Assembly: GCF_003353425.1 (NCBI RefSeq)
Contig: NZ_QRAO01000004.1
Span: 207,411-271,410, forward strand
DNA from: Marinirhabdus gelatinilytica
Lineage (GTDB): Bacteria; Bacteroidota; Bacteroidia; Flavobacteriales; Flavobacteriaceae
Direction: 5' to 3'
Length of the DNA: 64,000 nucleotides
A program made the position numbers and the translations under genes. Below, piece by piece: positions 1 to 8,020 of the stretch (position 1 is the first letter of the stretch; every line of letters begins with the position of its first letter). The notes under the pieces were generated by a model, which saw only the letters and a list, made by a program, of their open reading frames with translations, had not been told where the DNA came from and did no database searches.

Positions 1-33
1 CTGGTGGATGGTGGCGATGGAAAGGGGAACACC

Positions 34-774
34 CTAAAACTCCAATTTCTTCTTCCGCAGCTCGAAATTTTGACCTAGATATACTTTCCTTACCATCTCA
101 TCGCTTGCCAGTTCCTCGGGCTCACCGTGTTTAAGGATACTACCCTCAAACATGAGGTAGGTCCTATCGGTTATGGCGAGCGTTTCCTGTACGTTATGGT
201 CTGTAATGAGGATACCAATATTTTTGTTCTTGAGCTGTGCCACGATACGCTGTATATCCTCCACGGCTACGGGATCTACTCCTGCAAAGGGCTCGTCCAG
301 GAGGATAAAGTGTGGATCGGTCGCCAGGGCGCGGGCAATCTCGGTACGGCGGCGCTCACCACCGCTCAACAGGTCACCACGACTTTTTCGAATGTGGCCA
401 AGACCAAATTCCTCAATAAGCGACTCCATTTTCATGTGCTGCTCTTTTTTGGAGAGCTTTGTGAGTTGTAGTACACTTAAGATATTGTCCTCTATGCTCA
501 ACTTCCTGAATACCGATGCTTCCTGTGCTAGGTAGCCAATACCGTTTTGTGCACGTTTGTACATGGGGTATTTGGTAATTTCGGTACCTTCCAGAAAAAT
601 CTTTCCTCCATTGGGCTTTATAAGCCCCACGATCATATAAAAAGAGGTGGTCTTTCCCGCTCCATTGGGGCCCAATAGACCCACGATCTCACCTTGGTTC
701 ACCTCTACGGTAATACCTTTTACCACCTTTCGGCCTTTGTAGGATTTTACTAGATTTTGGGCTTTGAGTTTCAT
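34..774 (-). CDS. lptB: LPS export ABC transporter ATP-binding protein LptB
   Basis: 246 residues, the normal length of LptB, the cytoplasmic ATPase that powers the LptFG permease moving lipopolysaccharide from the inner membrane to the cell surface. Walker A GPNGAGKTT is at residues 35-43, the ABC signature LSGGE at 136-140, Walker B ILLDEP at 157-162 and the switch His in TDHN at 193. The family-typical stretch after the signature (RRRTEIARAL) and the absence of membrane segments favour LptB over other ABC ATPases. A LptF-type permease gene lies 16 kb away at 16797, so the Lpt genes are scattered as is usual in Bacteroidota. A TAnnTTTG element sits on the minus strand at 824-831, about 50 bases upstream, without a clear -33 partner. 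Confidence 0.95.
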   Translation of the reverse strand: MKLKAQNLVKSYKGRKVVKGITVEVNQGEIVGLLGPNGAGKTTSFYMIVGLIKPNGGKIFLEGTEITKYPMYKRAQNGIGYLAQEASVFRKLSIEDNILSVLQLTKLSKKEQHMKMESLIEEFGLGHIRKSRGDLLSGGERRRTEIARALATDPHFILLDEPFAGVDPVAVEDIQRIVAQLKNKNIGILITDHNVQETLAITDRTYLMFEGSILKHGEPEELASDEMVRKVYLGQNFELRKKKLEF

Positions 775-856
775 GTGTACTTTAGGTGAAAACGATAATG
801 TGTTCGTTTAATTGCTGTGATATCAAAAATACAGCTTAATTTTCCGAAGTAAAAAT

Positions 857-1210
857 TTAAACATCTTGAGTTTGCAGCGCCTCCCAATATTCGTATGCTC
901 TTCGCAGGTGGGGAATAACAATGGTACCTCCTACGAGAAGCGATATACTCAAGGCTTCAACTACTTCTTCTTTTGAGATCCCTAAATTATAGCAGGTTTC
1001 CAAATGGTACCGTACACAGTCGTCGCAGCGTAGGACCAAACTGTTGCCCAAGCCCAACAATTCTTTGGTTTTTTTGGGGAGGGTGCCTTCTGTAAAAGCG
1101 TTTGTATCCAGATTGAAGATCCGTTTTAAAATCTTGTTGTTGTCTTCCAAGAGCTTCTCGTTCATCTTGGAGCGGTAGGCGTTAAATTCTTCTACAATGT
1201 TATGTGCCAT
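857..1210 (-). CDS. Carboxymuconolactone decarboxylase (AhpD-like) family protein
   Basis: 117 residues, one compact helical domain of the CMD/AhpD family. The redox-type motif C62-x-x-C65 followed by H69 (RCDDCVRYH) is intact, which in AhpD-like members goes with alkylhydroperoxidase or thiol-relay chemistry rather than decarboxylation. The gene starts 11 bases inside the end of tatC, so the two are translationally coupled and likely co-transcribed with kdsD. The substrate cannot be read from sequence. Family assignment is secure; the exact activity is not. Confidence 0.85.
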   Translation of the reverse strand: MAHNIVEEFNAYRSKMNEKLLEDNNKILKRIFNLDTNAFTEGTLPKKTKELLGLGNSLVLRCDDCVRYHLETCYNLGISKEEVVEALSISLLVGGTIVIPHLRRAYEYWEALQTQDV

Positions 1211-2033
1211 GGGTGTTGAGTAGTTTTTTTTGTTTTCGCACTACAATTTTGGAGATAATAATGCTTATTTCGTATAAGATTAAAACAGGTACGGCCACGA
1301 TTACTTGGCTGGCAATATCTGGTGGGGTAATAATTGCTGAAATGATCAAGACTCCCACGAGTGCAAACTTTCGGTATTTTTTTAGCCATGCCGGTGTTAC
1401 CAGTCCAACCTTTGTCAAGAAATAGATTACGATTGGCAGCTCGAAAATAAGGCCGCTCGCAATAACCGAAGCCCTTACCAGGCCTATGTAACTACTTAGG
1501 TCGAAATCGTTAAAAACAGCCTCGCTTACTTTGTAGCTTCCCAAAAAGTTAATGGTGAGGGGGGTAACTACATAGTATCCAAAACAAACCCCTATAAAGA
1601 ACAGTAAGGATGCAATGATGATAAATCCACGGCTGTTTTTACGTTCGTTTGTGCGCAAGCCCGGGCTAACAAATTTCCAAAATTCATAGAGTACATAGGG
1701 AAAACCTATTATAAACCCTGCCGTAATGGAGGTCCATATATGTGCCGAAAATTGCCCAGCGGGTGTCCTACTCTGTATACGAAAACTCTCTTCCTTAAAG
1801 CAAAAACTTTCTTCCAGCCCTAACTGGGTCGCTGCCCTGCAAAGTAACTTGTATGTTGGGAAATCTGGGTTCTTGGGTCCGAGGATAAGTACATCGAAAA
1901 TAAATTCCTTGGCGATAAAAGCAATAGTAGCCAGGACCATAACCGCAATGGTAGAGCGTATAAGGTGCCAGCGTAATTCTTCGAGATGGTCCAGGAAAGA
2001 CATCTCCTTTTCGATATTCCTCTTTTTTGCCAT
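1200..2033 (-). CDS. tatC: Sec-independent protein translocase subunit TatC
   Basis: 277 residues with the TatC N-terminal signature MSFLDHLEELRWHLIRS around residues 11-27 and about six hydrophobic segments. TatC is the membrane receptor that recognises twin-arginine signal peptides and, with TatA/B, exports folded proteins. A longer first periplasmic loop (about residues 50-95) containing two Cys residues is present. The gene overlaps the stop of kdsD by one base (TAATG) and the start of the AhpD-like gene by 11 bases, so kdsD-tatC-ahpD-like forms one operon. No tatA is visible in this window. Confidence 0.95.
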   Translation of the reverse strand: MAKKRNIEKEMSFLDHLEELRWHLIRSTIAVMVLATIAFIAKEFIFDVLILGPKNPDFPTYKLLCRAATQLGLEESFCFKEESFRIQSRTPAGQFSAHIWTSITAGFIIGFPYVLYEFWKFVSPGLRTNERKNSRGFIIIASLLFFIGVCFGYYVVTPLTINFLGSYKVSEAVFNDFDLSSYIGLVRASVIASGLIFELPIVIYFLTKVGLVTPAWLKKYRKFALVGVLIISAIITPPDIASQVIVAVPVLILYEISIIISKIVVRKQKKLLNTHGT

Positions 2034-2998
2034 TAAATGATACCTTCTTTGGTAAGGTTATGAATATGCACTACACCACAATATACACCGTTTTCTTCGG
2101 CAAGTATTTGGGTTATCCCGTTTTTATCCATAAGCTCCATGGCTTCTACGGCCATGGCGTCGTTATGTATTTTCTTGGGATTGGCAGTCATGATATCCTT
2201 GGCTGTTAAGCCTTTTATATTTTCTTCTCTGGTAAGCATTCTACGCAAGTCCCCATCTGTAATGATACCTACTATTTTATTGTTTTCTACCACAGCGGTT
2301 ACTCCCAAGAGTTTTTCTGAAATCTCAACGATTACCTTTCTTACATCGGTATCTGGGGTTACTTGTGGTTTTGAGTTAAGGGACGTAAGGTCGCTCACCC
2401 GTAGGTACAATTTTTTACCAAGGGAGCCACCGGGATGAAAACGTGCAAAATCCTTACTGGAAAAACCGCGTAGATCCAAAAGTGCCATTGCAAGGGCGTC
2501 TCCTACCACCAGCTGTGCCGTGGTACTTGTGGTTGGGGCAAGGTTGTTGGGACAGGCCTCCTTTTCGGCATAGGCGTGCATGACATAATTTGCTTGGACT
2601 CCCAAGAAAGATTCCTTGTTGGAGGTGATGGCCAGTAGCTTATTCCCCCTACTTTTTATAAGTGGAACCAACACCTTTATTTCTGGAGTATTACCACTTT
2701 TAGAGATGCATATTACTACATCATCCTTGAGTATGGTACCCAGATCCCCGTGAATAGCATCGGCAGCGTGCATAAAGATAGCTGGTGTACCTGTGGAATT
2801 AAGGGTGGCCACGATTTTTGTTGCAATATTGGCACTCTTGCCAATTCCTGTGATTACCACTCTGCCCTTGCTATTGTAGATGGTTTCTACAGCGTGTGCA
2901 AACTCATTGTCCACCAAGTTTACTAAGTTCGCAATAGCTTCACTTTCGGTTTTAATGGTTTGTTTTGCAACTTCGATTATCTGTGAGGTCCTGTTCAA
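2033..2998 (-). CDS. kdsD: Arabinose-5-phosphate isomerase (KpsF/GutQ family)
   Basis: 321 residues: an N-terminal SIS sugar-isomerase domain (about residues 35-175, with GIGKSANIATKIVATL and the phosphate-binding ISKSGNTPEI) followed by two CBS domains (about 205-320). This architecture is the KdsD/KpsF/GutQ family, which converts ribulose-5-phosphate to arabinose-5-phosphate for KDO and LPS core synthesis, in keeping with lptB nearby. It is the first gene of the kdsD-tatC-ahpD-like operon and is divergent from recQ across a ~200-base AT-rich gap. Lipid-A/KDO role is inferred from family membership. Confidence 0.93.
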   Translation of the reverse strand: MNRTSQIIEVAKQTIKTESEAIANLVNLVDNEFAHAVETIYNSKGRVVITGIGKSANIATKIVATLNSTGTPAIFMHAADAIHGDLGTILKDDVVICISKSGNTPEIKVLVPLIKSRGNKLLAITSNKESFLGVQANYVMHAYAEKEACPNNLAPTTSTTAQLVVGDALAMALLDLRGFSSKDFARFHPGGSLGKKLYLRVSDLTSLNSKPQVTPDTDVRKVIVEISEKLLGVTAVVENNKIVGIITDGDLRRMLTREENIKGLTAKDIMTANPKKIHNDAMAVEAMELMDKNGITQILAEENGVYCGVVHIHNLTKEGII

Positions 2999-3194
2999 AA
3001 TTTGAAGATTAATAAGTTTGTAACTGTTTCAGAAATTAGTATATTTAGTAAGTGAAAAGAACAATTATTACTGTTTTCACAATATACATGTAATAGATAC
3101 AGTTTTACAAAATTAGTTGCAAAATTACGATTGTTCCCCTGTTTATACAATTTTAATTGGCATCAAAAAACATAACAACATAATAAGAACCAGC

Positions 3195-5390
3195 GTGGCT
3201 GAATTAGATTTATACGCAGCTCTCAAGAAGTATTTTGGTTTTTCGAAATTCAAAGGGCTTCAGGAAGAGGTGATCAAGAGTGTGTTGGCACAAGAAAACA
3301 CTTTTGTAATTATGCCCACCGGTGGTGGCAAGTCCCTTTGCTACCAGCTTCCCGCACTTATGCAGGAAGGTACCGCAATTGTAGTTTCCCCCCTTATAGC
3401 ATTGATGAAAAATCAAGTGGATGCCATTAGAGCACTTTCCTCGGATGAAGGTATTGCCCATGTATTAAACTCTTCTTTGAACAAGACCGAGGTAAAAAAG
3501 GTCATGAGCGATATCGAGAATGGTATCACAAAACTTCTCTACGTGGCTCCAGAGTCGCTCACCAAGGATGAATATGTAAACTTTTTACAGACGCAAAAAA
3601 TTTCATTCCTCGCCATAGACGAGGCCCATTGCATTAGTGAGTGGGGCCACGATTTTAGGCCAGAATACCGAAATCTTAAAAAGATAATCGAACGTATAGG
3701 AGATAATATTCCAATAATTGGGCTTACTGCCACCGCCACTCCCAAAGTACAGGAGGATATTCTCAAAAACTTGGGAATTCAGGATGCCAATACTTTTAAG
3801 GCCTCTTTTAACCGTCCCAACCTTTTTTATGAGATACGGCCCAAGACCAAAAATGTAGATGCGGATATCATTCGCTTTGTAAAGAAAAATGAAGGAAAAA
3901 GCGGGATTATTTACTGCCTGAGCAGAAAACGTGTAGAAGAGTTGGCACAAACCTTACAGGTTAACGGGATTAAGGCGATTCCCTATCACGCAGGGCTGGA
4001 TGCTAAAACCCGGGTAAAGCACCAAGATATGTTCTTGATGGAAGATGCAGACGTTGTGGTGGCGACCATTGCCTTTGGGATGGGTATAGACAAACCAGAT
4101 GTTCGTTTCGTCATACACAACGATATTCCCAAGAGTATCGAGAGCTATTACCAAGAAACCGGGCGAGCCGGTAGGGATGGTGGTGAGGGACACTGTCTGG
4201 CCTTTTACGGATACAAGGATATTGAAAAACTTGAGAAATTTATGAGTGGCAAACCCGTTGCCGAACAGGAAATTGGCCACGCCCTCTTACAGGAAGTGGT
4301 TGCGTTTGCTGAAACGAGTATTTCCCGCAGGAAATTTATACTCCATTATTTTGGGGAAGAATTTGATAATGAAACCGGTGAGGGGGGAATGATGGACGAT
4401 AATATGCGAAACCCCAAAAAACAACATGAGGCGAAAGAGGATGTTGTTAAATTGCTGAAAGTGGTAAAAGAGACCAATCAACAGTATAAAAGTAAAGAGG
4501 TTGTAAATGTATTGGTGGGAAAGGTAAACGCTATGATTAAATCCCACCGGACAGACCAACAATCCTTTTTTGGAATAGGGAACGATAAAGAGGCAGAATA
4601 TTGGATGGCACTGCTGCGTCAAGTATTGGTGGCAGGAATGCTCTCCAAGGATATTGAGACCTACGGGGTTATAAAGATTACTGAAAAAGGTCTGGACTTT
4701 ATTAAAAAGCCCGAAAGCTTTATGATGACCGAAGACCATTCCTATTCCGAGGATAGAGACGATAATGTAATAACACAACAAAAGGGCGGAGGTGCAGTGA
4801 CCGATGAGCAACTCTTTAAATTGCTGAAAGGAGAACGAAAGCGTTTAGCCGATAAGCTGAGCTTACCCCCTTATGTGATTTTTCAGGATCCCTCACTAGA
4901 GGATATGGCGCTAAAGTACCCTATTACATTGGATGAGCTTGCTAATGTCCACGGTGTGGGTGACGGAAAAGCAAAAAAATACGGAAAGAGTTTCGTAGCG
5001 CTAATCTCAAGATATGTAGAGGAAAACGATATAGACCGTCCAGACGATTTTGTGGTGAAATCTACCGGGAGCAATAGTGGTTTAAAGCTATATATCATTC
5101 AAAATGTAGATAGAAAATTAGCACTCGACGATATTGCCGATGCCAAGGGAATTGAAATGGACGCCCTCATGGACGAAATGGAGGCCATTGTATACAGCGG
5201 TACCAAATTGAACATAAGTTATTGGGTGGACGAGACCTTGGACGATGACCAACAAGAGGAGCTGCACGATTACTTCTTGGAAGCCGAGACCGATAGCATT
5301 GAAGAAGCCATGGAAGAATTTGATGGCGACTACGATGTAGATGAGTTAAGGCTCTACCGTATCAAGTTTATAAGCGAAGTGGGTAATTAA
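3195..5390 (+). CDS. recQ: ATP-dependent DNA helicase RecQ
   Basis: Superfamily 2 3'-5' helicase of recombination repair. I chose the GTG at 3195 (731 residues), where homology begins (VAELDLYAALKKYFG), over a TTG 26 codons earlier. Walker A MPTGGGKSLCYQLP, the DEAH box AIDEAHCISEWGHDFR and motif VI (QETGRAGRDG) are intact. A winged-helix RQC region follows, and an HRDC domain is recognisable near residues 535-615. An acidic C-terminal extension of about 115 residues follows. The four cysteines that bind zinc in E. coli RecQ are absent: the region after RRKFILHYFGEEF reads DNETGEGGMMDDN. The gene converges on the HNH gene with only three bases between stops. Confidence 0.95.
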   Translation: MAELDLYAALKKYFGFSKFKGLQEEVIKSVLAQENTFVIMPTGGGKSLCYQLPALMQEGTAIVVSPLIALMKNQVDAIRALSSDEGIAHVLNSSLNKTEVKKVMSDIENGITKLLYVAPESLTKDEYVNFLQTQKISFLAIDEAHCISEWGHDFRPEYRNLKKIIERIGDNIPIIGLTATATPKVQEDILKNLGIQDANTFKASFNRPNLFYEIRPKTKNVDADIIRFVKKNEGKSGIIYCLSRKRVEELAQTLQVNGIKAIPYHAGLDAKTRVKHQDMFLMEDADVVVATIAFGMGIDKPDVRFVIHNDIPKSIESYYQETGRAGRDGGEGHCLAFYGYKDIEKLEKFMSGKPVAEQEIGHALLQEVVAFAETSISRRKFILHYFGEEFDNETGEGGMMDDNMRNPKKQHEAKEDVVKLLKVVKETNQQYKSKEVVNVLVGKVNAMIKSHRTDQQSFFGIGNDKEAEYWMALLRQVLVAGMLSKDIETYGVIKITEKGLDFIKKPESFMMTEDHSYSEDRDDNVITQQKGGGAVTDEQLFKLLKGERKRLADKLSLPPYVIFQDPSLEDMALKYPITLDELANVHGVGDGKAKKYGKSFVALISRYVEENDIDRPDDFVVKSTGSNSGLKLYIIQNVDRKLALDDIADAKGIEMDALMDEMEAIVYSGTKLNISYWVDETLDDDQQEELHDYFLEAETDSIEEAMEEFDGDYDVDELRLYRIKFISEVGN

Positions 5391-5393
5391 GCT

Positions 5394-5942
5394 TTAATAT
5401 TCGGTTACCGAACCCCAATTTTCTCCACTTTTAATTCTGTATAGTTGCATTTCAGAAATACCAAACTGCTTGGCTATCATCTTTAGGCGCGTACGGCGAT
5501 TGGGATCGTAGATTTTCCTCTTGATGAGTTTTACCTTGGCTTCGGTAAGCTTGGAATAGGTTCTCTTTCTGGGCTTGTTTTTATATTCAGGATTACTGAA
5601 CTGGTGAACCTCTTTTTCTCGCTTCGTAGCCCATTTCAGGTTATCAACGTGGTTGTTCTTTTTATGGTAATCCAGGTGTATTACGTACATACCATCTTTT
5701 TGCTCCAAAAAGTGCTGTGCCACGAGTTTGTGTACATATCGGCTTGTGGTTTTTCCGTTTTTCTTTTGTCTAACAGCAAGGTTCTGGTAACCGTTTATAA
5801 AGGACGGTTTTAGCAAGAACTCTTTCTCGCCCTTGCAGTTTATGAGCCTGCCGTAGTTTGAGATCTTAAACTTTTCAGTATCGGAAATCTTATCATCAAA
5901 CACAATAGCTTTCCACTCTTCGTTCCAATAGCTTCGTATCAT
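5394..5942 (-). CDS. NUMOD4/HNH endonuclease domain protein with C-terminal HTH
   Basis: 182 residues, complete. The N-terminus resembles the NUMOD4 motif (EEWKAIVFDD ... FKISNYGRL, residues 8-33). It is followed by an HNH_3-type nuclease core (YVHKLVAQHF, then VIHLDYHKKNNHVDNLKW, about residues 68-105) with the expected His and Asn positions. A C-terminal helix-turn-helix (IAKQFGISEMQLYRIKSG) resembles the DNA-binding tail of free-standing homing endonucleases. No intron or intein is visible in any neighbouring gene, so it is either a free-standing homing nuclease or a domesticated relative. It sits between recQ (convergent) and the crt operon (same strand, 74 bases upstream). Confidence 0.8.
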   Translation of the reverse strand: MIRSYWNEEWKAIVFDDKISDTEKFKISNYGRLINCKGEKEFLLKPSFINGYQNLAVRQKKNGKTTSRYVHKLVAQHFLEQKDGMYVIHLDYHKKNNHVDNLKWATKREKEVHQFSNPEYKNKPRKRTYSKLTEAKVKLIKRKIYDPNRRTRLKMIAKQFGISEMQLYRIKSGENWGSVTEY

Positions 5943-6016
5943 GGGTTTTTGGTTTAGAAAGTTTTACTTTTTATGTAAAAGCTATCGGCTCCCCAACCAA
6001 AGCTTGTTATGCTAAT

Positions 6017-6721
6017 TTAACTGTTTTCCACAGGTTTTATAGTTTTTTTACTGAAATACTCCGTACACGCAAATACCGTGAGCAACATTCCTAGATTATA
6101 GATTATATCTTCCACGGGGATGGTATGTAGGCGTATTCCCATATTTTCGATATTGTTGTACCACACTACTTGCTCTTCAATCCAACCCCCGGTAAGTGTT
6201 CCGTTCACTATAAAAAATGGAATTAAAATAATGAGGTAGGTAGCAAGAAAGGACTGTAACGAAGCCCTGTTTCGGTTAAAAAGCAAGCCTAATATAAGCA
6301 AGGCATATACAAAATTGACCAAGGTGTACCATCTGTCATAATAATACCAAAGGGTCACGATCAATATAGAAAATAATAGCACCACCGTTACATTTACGGT
6401 TTGTATTGAAAATTTAAAATTCTTGTTCAATGCCAAGATGGCGTAATGTGTAAAGATGCATGCGTAGGGGATACAGAAGAAGAACAACCATTCCTCAATG
6501 GGAAGACTCAAAAATGTATACCCCGTAATGTATGCATCGTTAAATCCCCAGAAACCGTTAGTGGTGAAAGCGATGTCCCAAGGAATGAAAATGGCCATCA
6601 TCACCAATACGCCTATTAAAAACCCTTTCCATTTTTTATAAAATTGAATCTTGGGATGAAAACTGAACAGGAATGGAATAATAAAAGAGCCCAGATTGAG
6701 CCATAGGTAGAGGTATTCCAT
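6017..6721 (-). CDS. crtYcd: Lycopene cyclase, fused CrtYc-CrtYd type
   Basis: 234 residues with seven or so hydrophobic segments. Two lycopene cyclase domains are joined: the first carries PIEEW at residues 74-78 and the second PVED at 202-205, the paired acidic P-[IV]-E-[ED] motifs of CrtYc/CrtYd-type cyclases. These membrane enzymes turn the ends of lycopene into beta-ionone rings, giving beta-carotene. The gene is last in the crt block, three bases after crtZ, and its product would feed the CrtZ hydroxylase. This is the heterodimer-type cyclase fused into one chain, not the FAD-dependent CrtY. Confidence 0.88.
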   Translation of the reverse strand: MEYLYLWLNLGSFIIPFLFSFHPKIQFYKKWKGFLIGVLVMMAIFIPWDIAFTTNGFWGFNDAYITGYTFLSLPIEEWLFFFCIPYACIFTHYAILALNKNFKFSIQTVNVTVVLLFSILIVTLWYYYDRWYTLVNFVYALLILGLLFNRNRASLQSFLATYLIILIPFFIVNGTLTGGWIEEQVVWYNNIENMGIRLHTIPVEDIIYNLGMLLTVFACTEYFSKKTIKPVENS

Positions 6722-6724
6722 ATA

Positions 6725-7174
6725 TTATTTTTTGAAATATTTCATAGGTGGCACCAACATCCCAAAACATTCGCCCTCTTTCTTGCCCAGATGCTTGTGG
6801 TGTATTTTGTGGGCCCGTCTAATGCCTTTTGCATACCAATTAGTAGCATTTCGGAACAGCTTGAAACGTTGGTGTATAAAAATATCGTGGACAAAAAAAT
6901 AGGTAACGCCGTATGCAAAAATGCCCAGGCCAATGGGCAGGCCGGCCCAAAAACCGTAATATTCCCAACCAATGAAACAGCCTATACTAACCCCAGCATA
7001 GAACAAAAAGAAAAAATCGTTGCGCTCCCACCAGCTGTTGTGGTCCTTTTTATGATGGTCTTTGTGGAGAGACCATAAAAAACCGTGCATAACATATTTG
7101 TGCGTGAACCACGCCATAAATTCCATAATGCAGAAGGTAGTGAGGAAAATCAATATCCAAAAAACGAGGGTCAT
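6725..7174 (-). CDS. crtZ: Beta-carotene hydroxylase CrtZ
   Basis: 149 residues, a membrane di-iron hydroxylase of the sterol desaturase superfamily. The histidine clusters are all present: HKYVMH (about 25-30), HKDHHKKDH (about 38-46), HDIFIHQR and RAHKIHHKH (near the C-terminus). The enzyme adds 3-hydroxyl groups to the beta-rings, making zeaxanthin from beta-carotene. The gene starts three bases after the crtB stop and ends three bases before crtYcd, so all are co-translated from one message. With crtI, crtB and crtYcd this gives a complete route from geranylgeranyl-PP to zeaxanthin; crtE is not in the window. Confidence 0.92.
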   Translation of the reverse strand: MTLVFWILIFLTTFCIMEFMAWFTHKYVMHGFLWSLHKDHHKKDHNSWWERNDFFFLFYAGVSIGCFIGWEYYGFWAGLPIGLGIFAYGVTYFFVHDIFIHQRFKLFRNATNWYAKGIRRAHKIHHKHLGKKEGECFGMLVPPMKYFKK

Positions 7175-7177
7175 AGC

Positions 7178-8020
7178 TTATCGAACGAGTTTTAGTTGGT
7201 ACTTTACATAACTACGTGTCAAGAGTCCAAATTTTTGGTAATTGGGCACTCTAATCCTGGAGTTCTTAATTTCAAGAGCCGGGGTTTTTGCCAGTTTCTT
7301 TAGAAGCTTTCGGTAGTACCGATAGGCCATAAAAACTCCAAATTTGGCCTCTGCAGGTAGGTGCAATATACCTTGGTACCCTTTTTTGAAATCTTCTTCA
7401 ATATCTTCAATAATTTTCTTTTTTGAAGCTTCATCCAAGGCATTGAGGTTTGTGTTAGGAAAGTAAGACCTGCTCAATCCTTCAAAATCTTCTTTTAGGT
7501 CGCGTAAAAAATTCACTTTTTGGAAAGCGGAACCCAGTGACATAGCGGCACTTTTCAATGCTTCATATTTTTGGGTATTTCCCTTCACAAAAACCTTAAG
7601 GCACATAAGCCCCACAACATCTGCAGAGCCGTAAATGTATTCTTTAAATTCTTTGTCGGTCAGGTACTCGCTCTTGCTTAAATCCATCCGCATACTCTTC
7701 ATAAATGCACTAATGAGCTCTTGGTCTATACTGTAAAGGTGTACCGTTTGTTGAAAGGAATTCAATATAGGATTTAAGCTGATTTTTTCAGTGAGGGCAT
7801 TTTCCAGGTCTTTTTCAAATCTATTGAAAAGCGCGGGTTTATCGTAATCGTGAAAACTGTCCACAATCTCATCAGCAAAGCGAACAAAACCATAAATATT
7901 GTAAATGTCCTGCCTAATGCTGGGCGCAAGCATTTTCGTGGCCAAGGAGAACGAAGTGCTATAGGCATTGGTAACCTGCTTACTGCAGGAGTTTGATACG
8001 GTGTCGAAAAGTGCTTTCAC
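7178..8020 (-). CDS. crtB: Phytoene synthase CrtB
   Basis: 280 residues, head-to-head prenyl synthase of the squalene/phytoene synthase family. Both Mg2+-binding aspartate-rich motifs are visible: ADEIVDSF (about residue 49) and RDLKEDFEG (about 174). It condenses two geranylgeranyl-PP molecules to phytoene. Its start codon overlaps the crtI stop by four bases (ATGA), the tightest coupling in the cluster. The order crtI-crtB-crtZ-crtY matches known flavobacterial zeaxanthin clusters. Confidence 0.93.
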   Translation of the reverse strand: MKALFDTVSNSCSKQVTNAYSTSFSLATKMLAPSIRQDIYNIYGFVRFADEIVDSFHDYDKPALFNRFEKDLENALTEKISLNPILNSFQQTVHLYSIDQELISAFMKSMRMDLSKSEYLTDKEFKEYIYGSADVVGLMCLKVFVKGNTQKYEALKSAAMSLGSAFQKVNFLRDLKEDFEGLSRSYFPNTNLNALDEASKKKIIEDIEEDFKKGYQGILHLPAEAKFGVFMAYRYYRKLLKKLAKTPALEIKNSRIRVPNYQKFGLLTRSYVKYQLKLVR

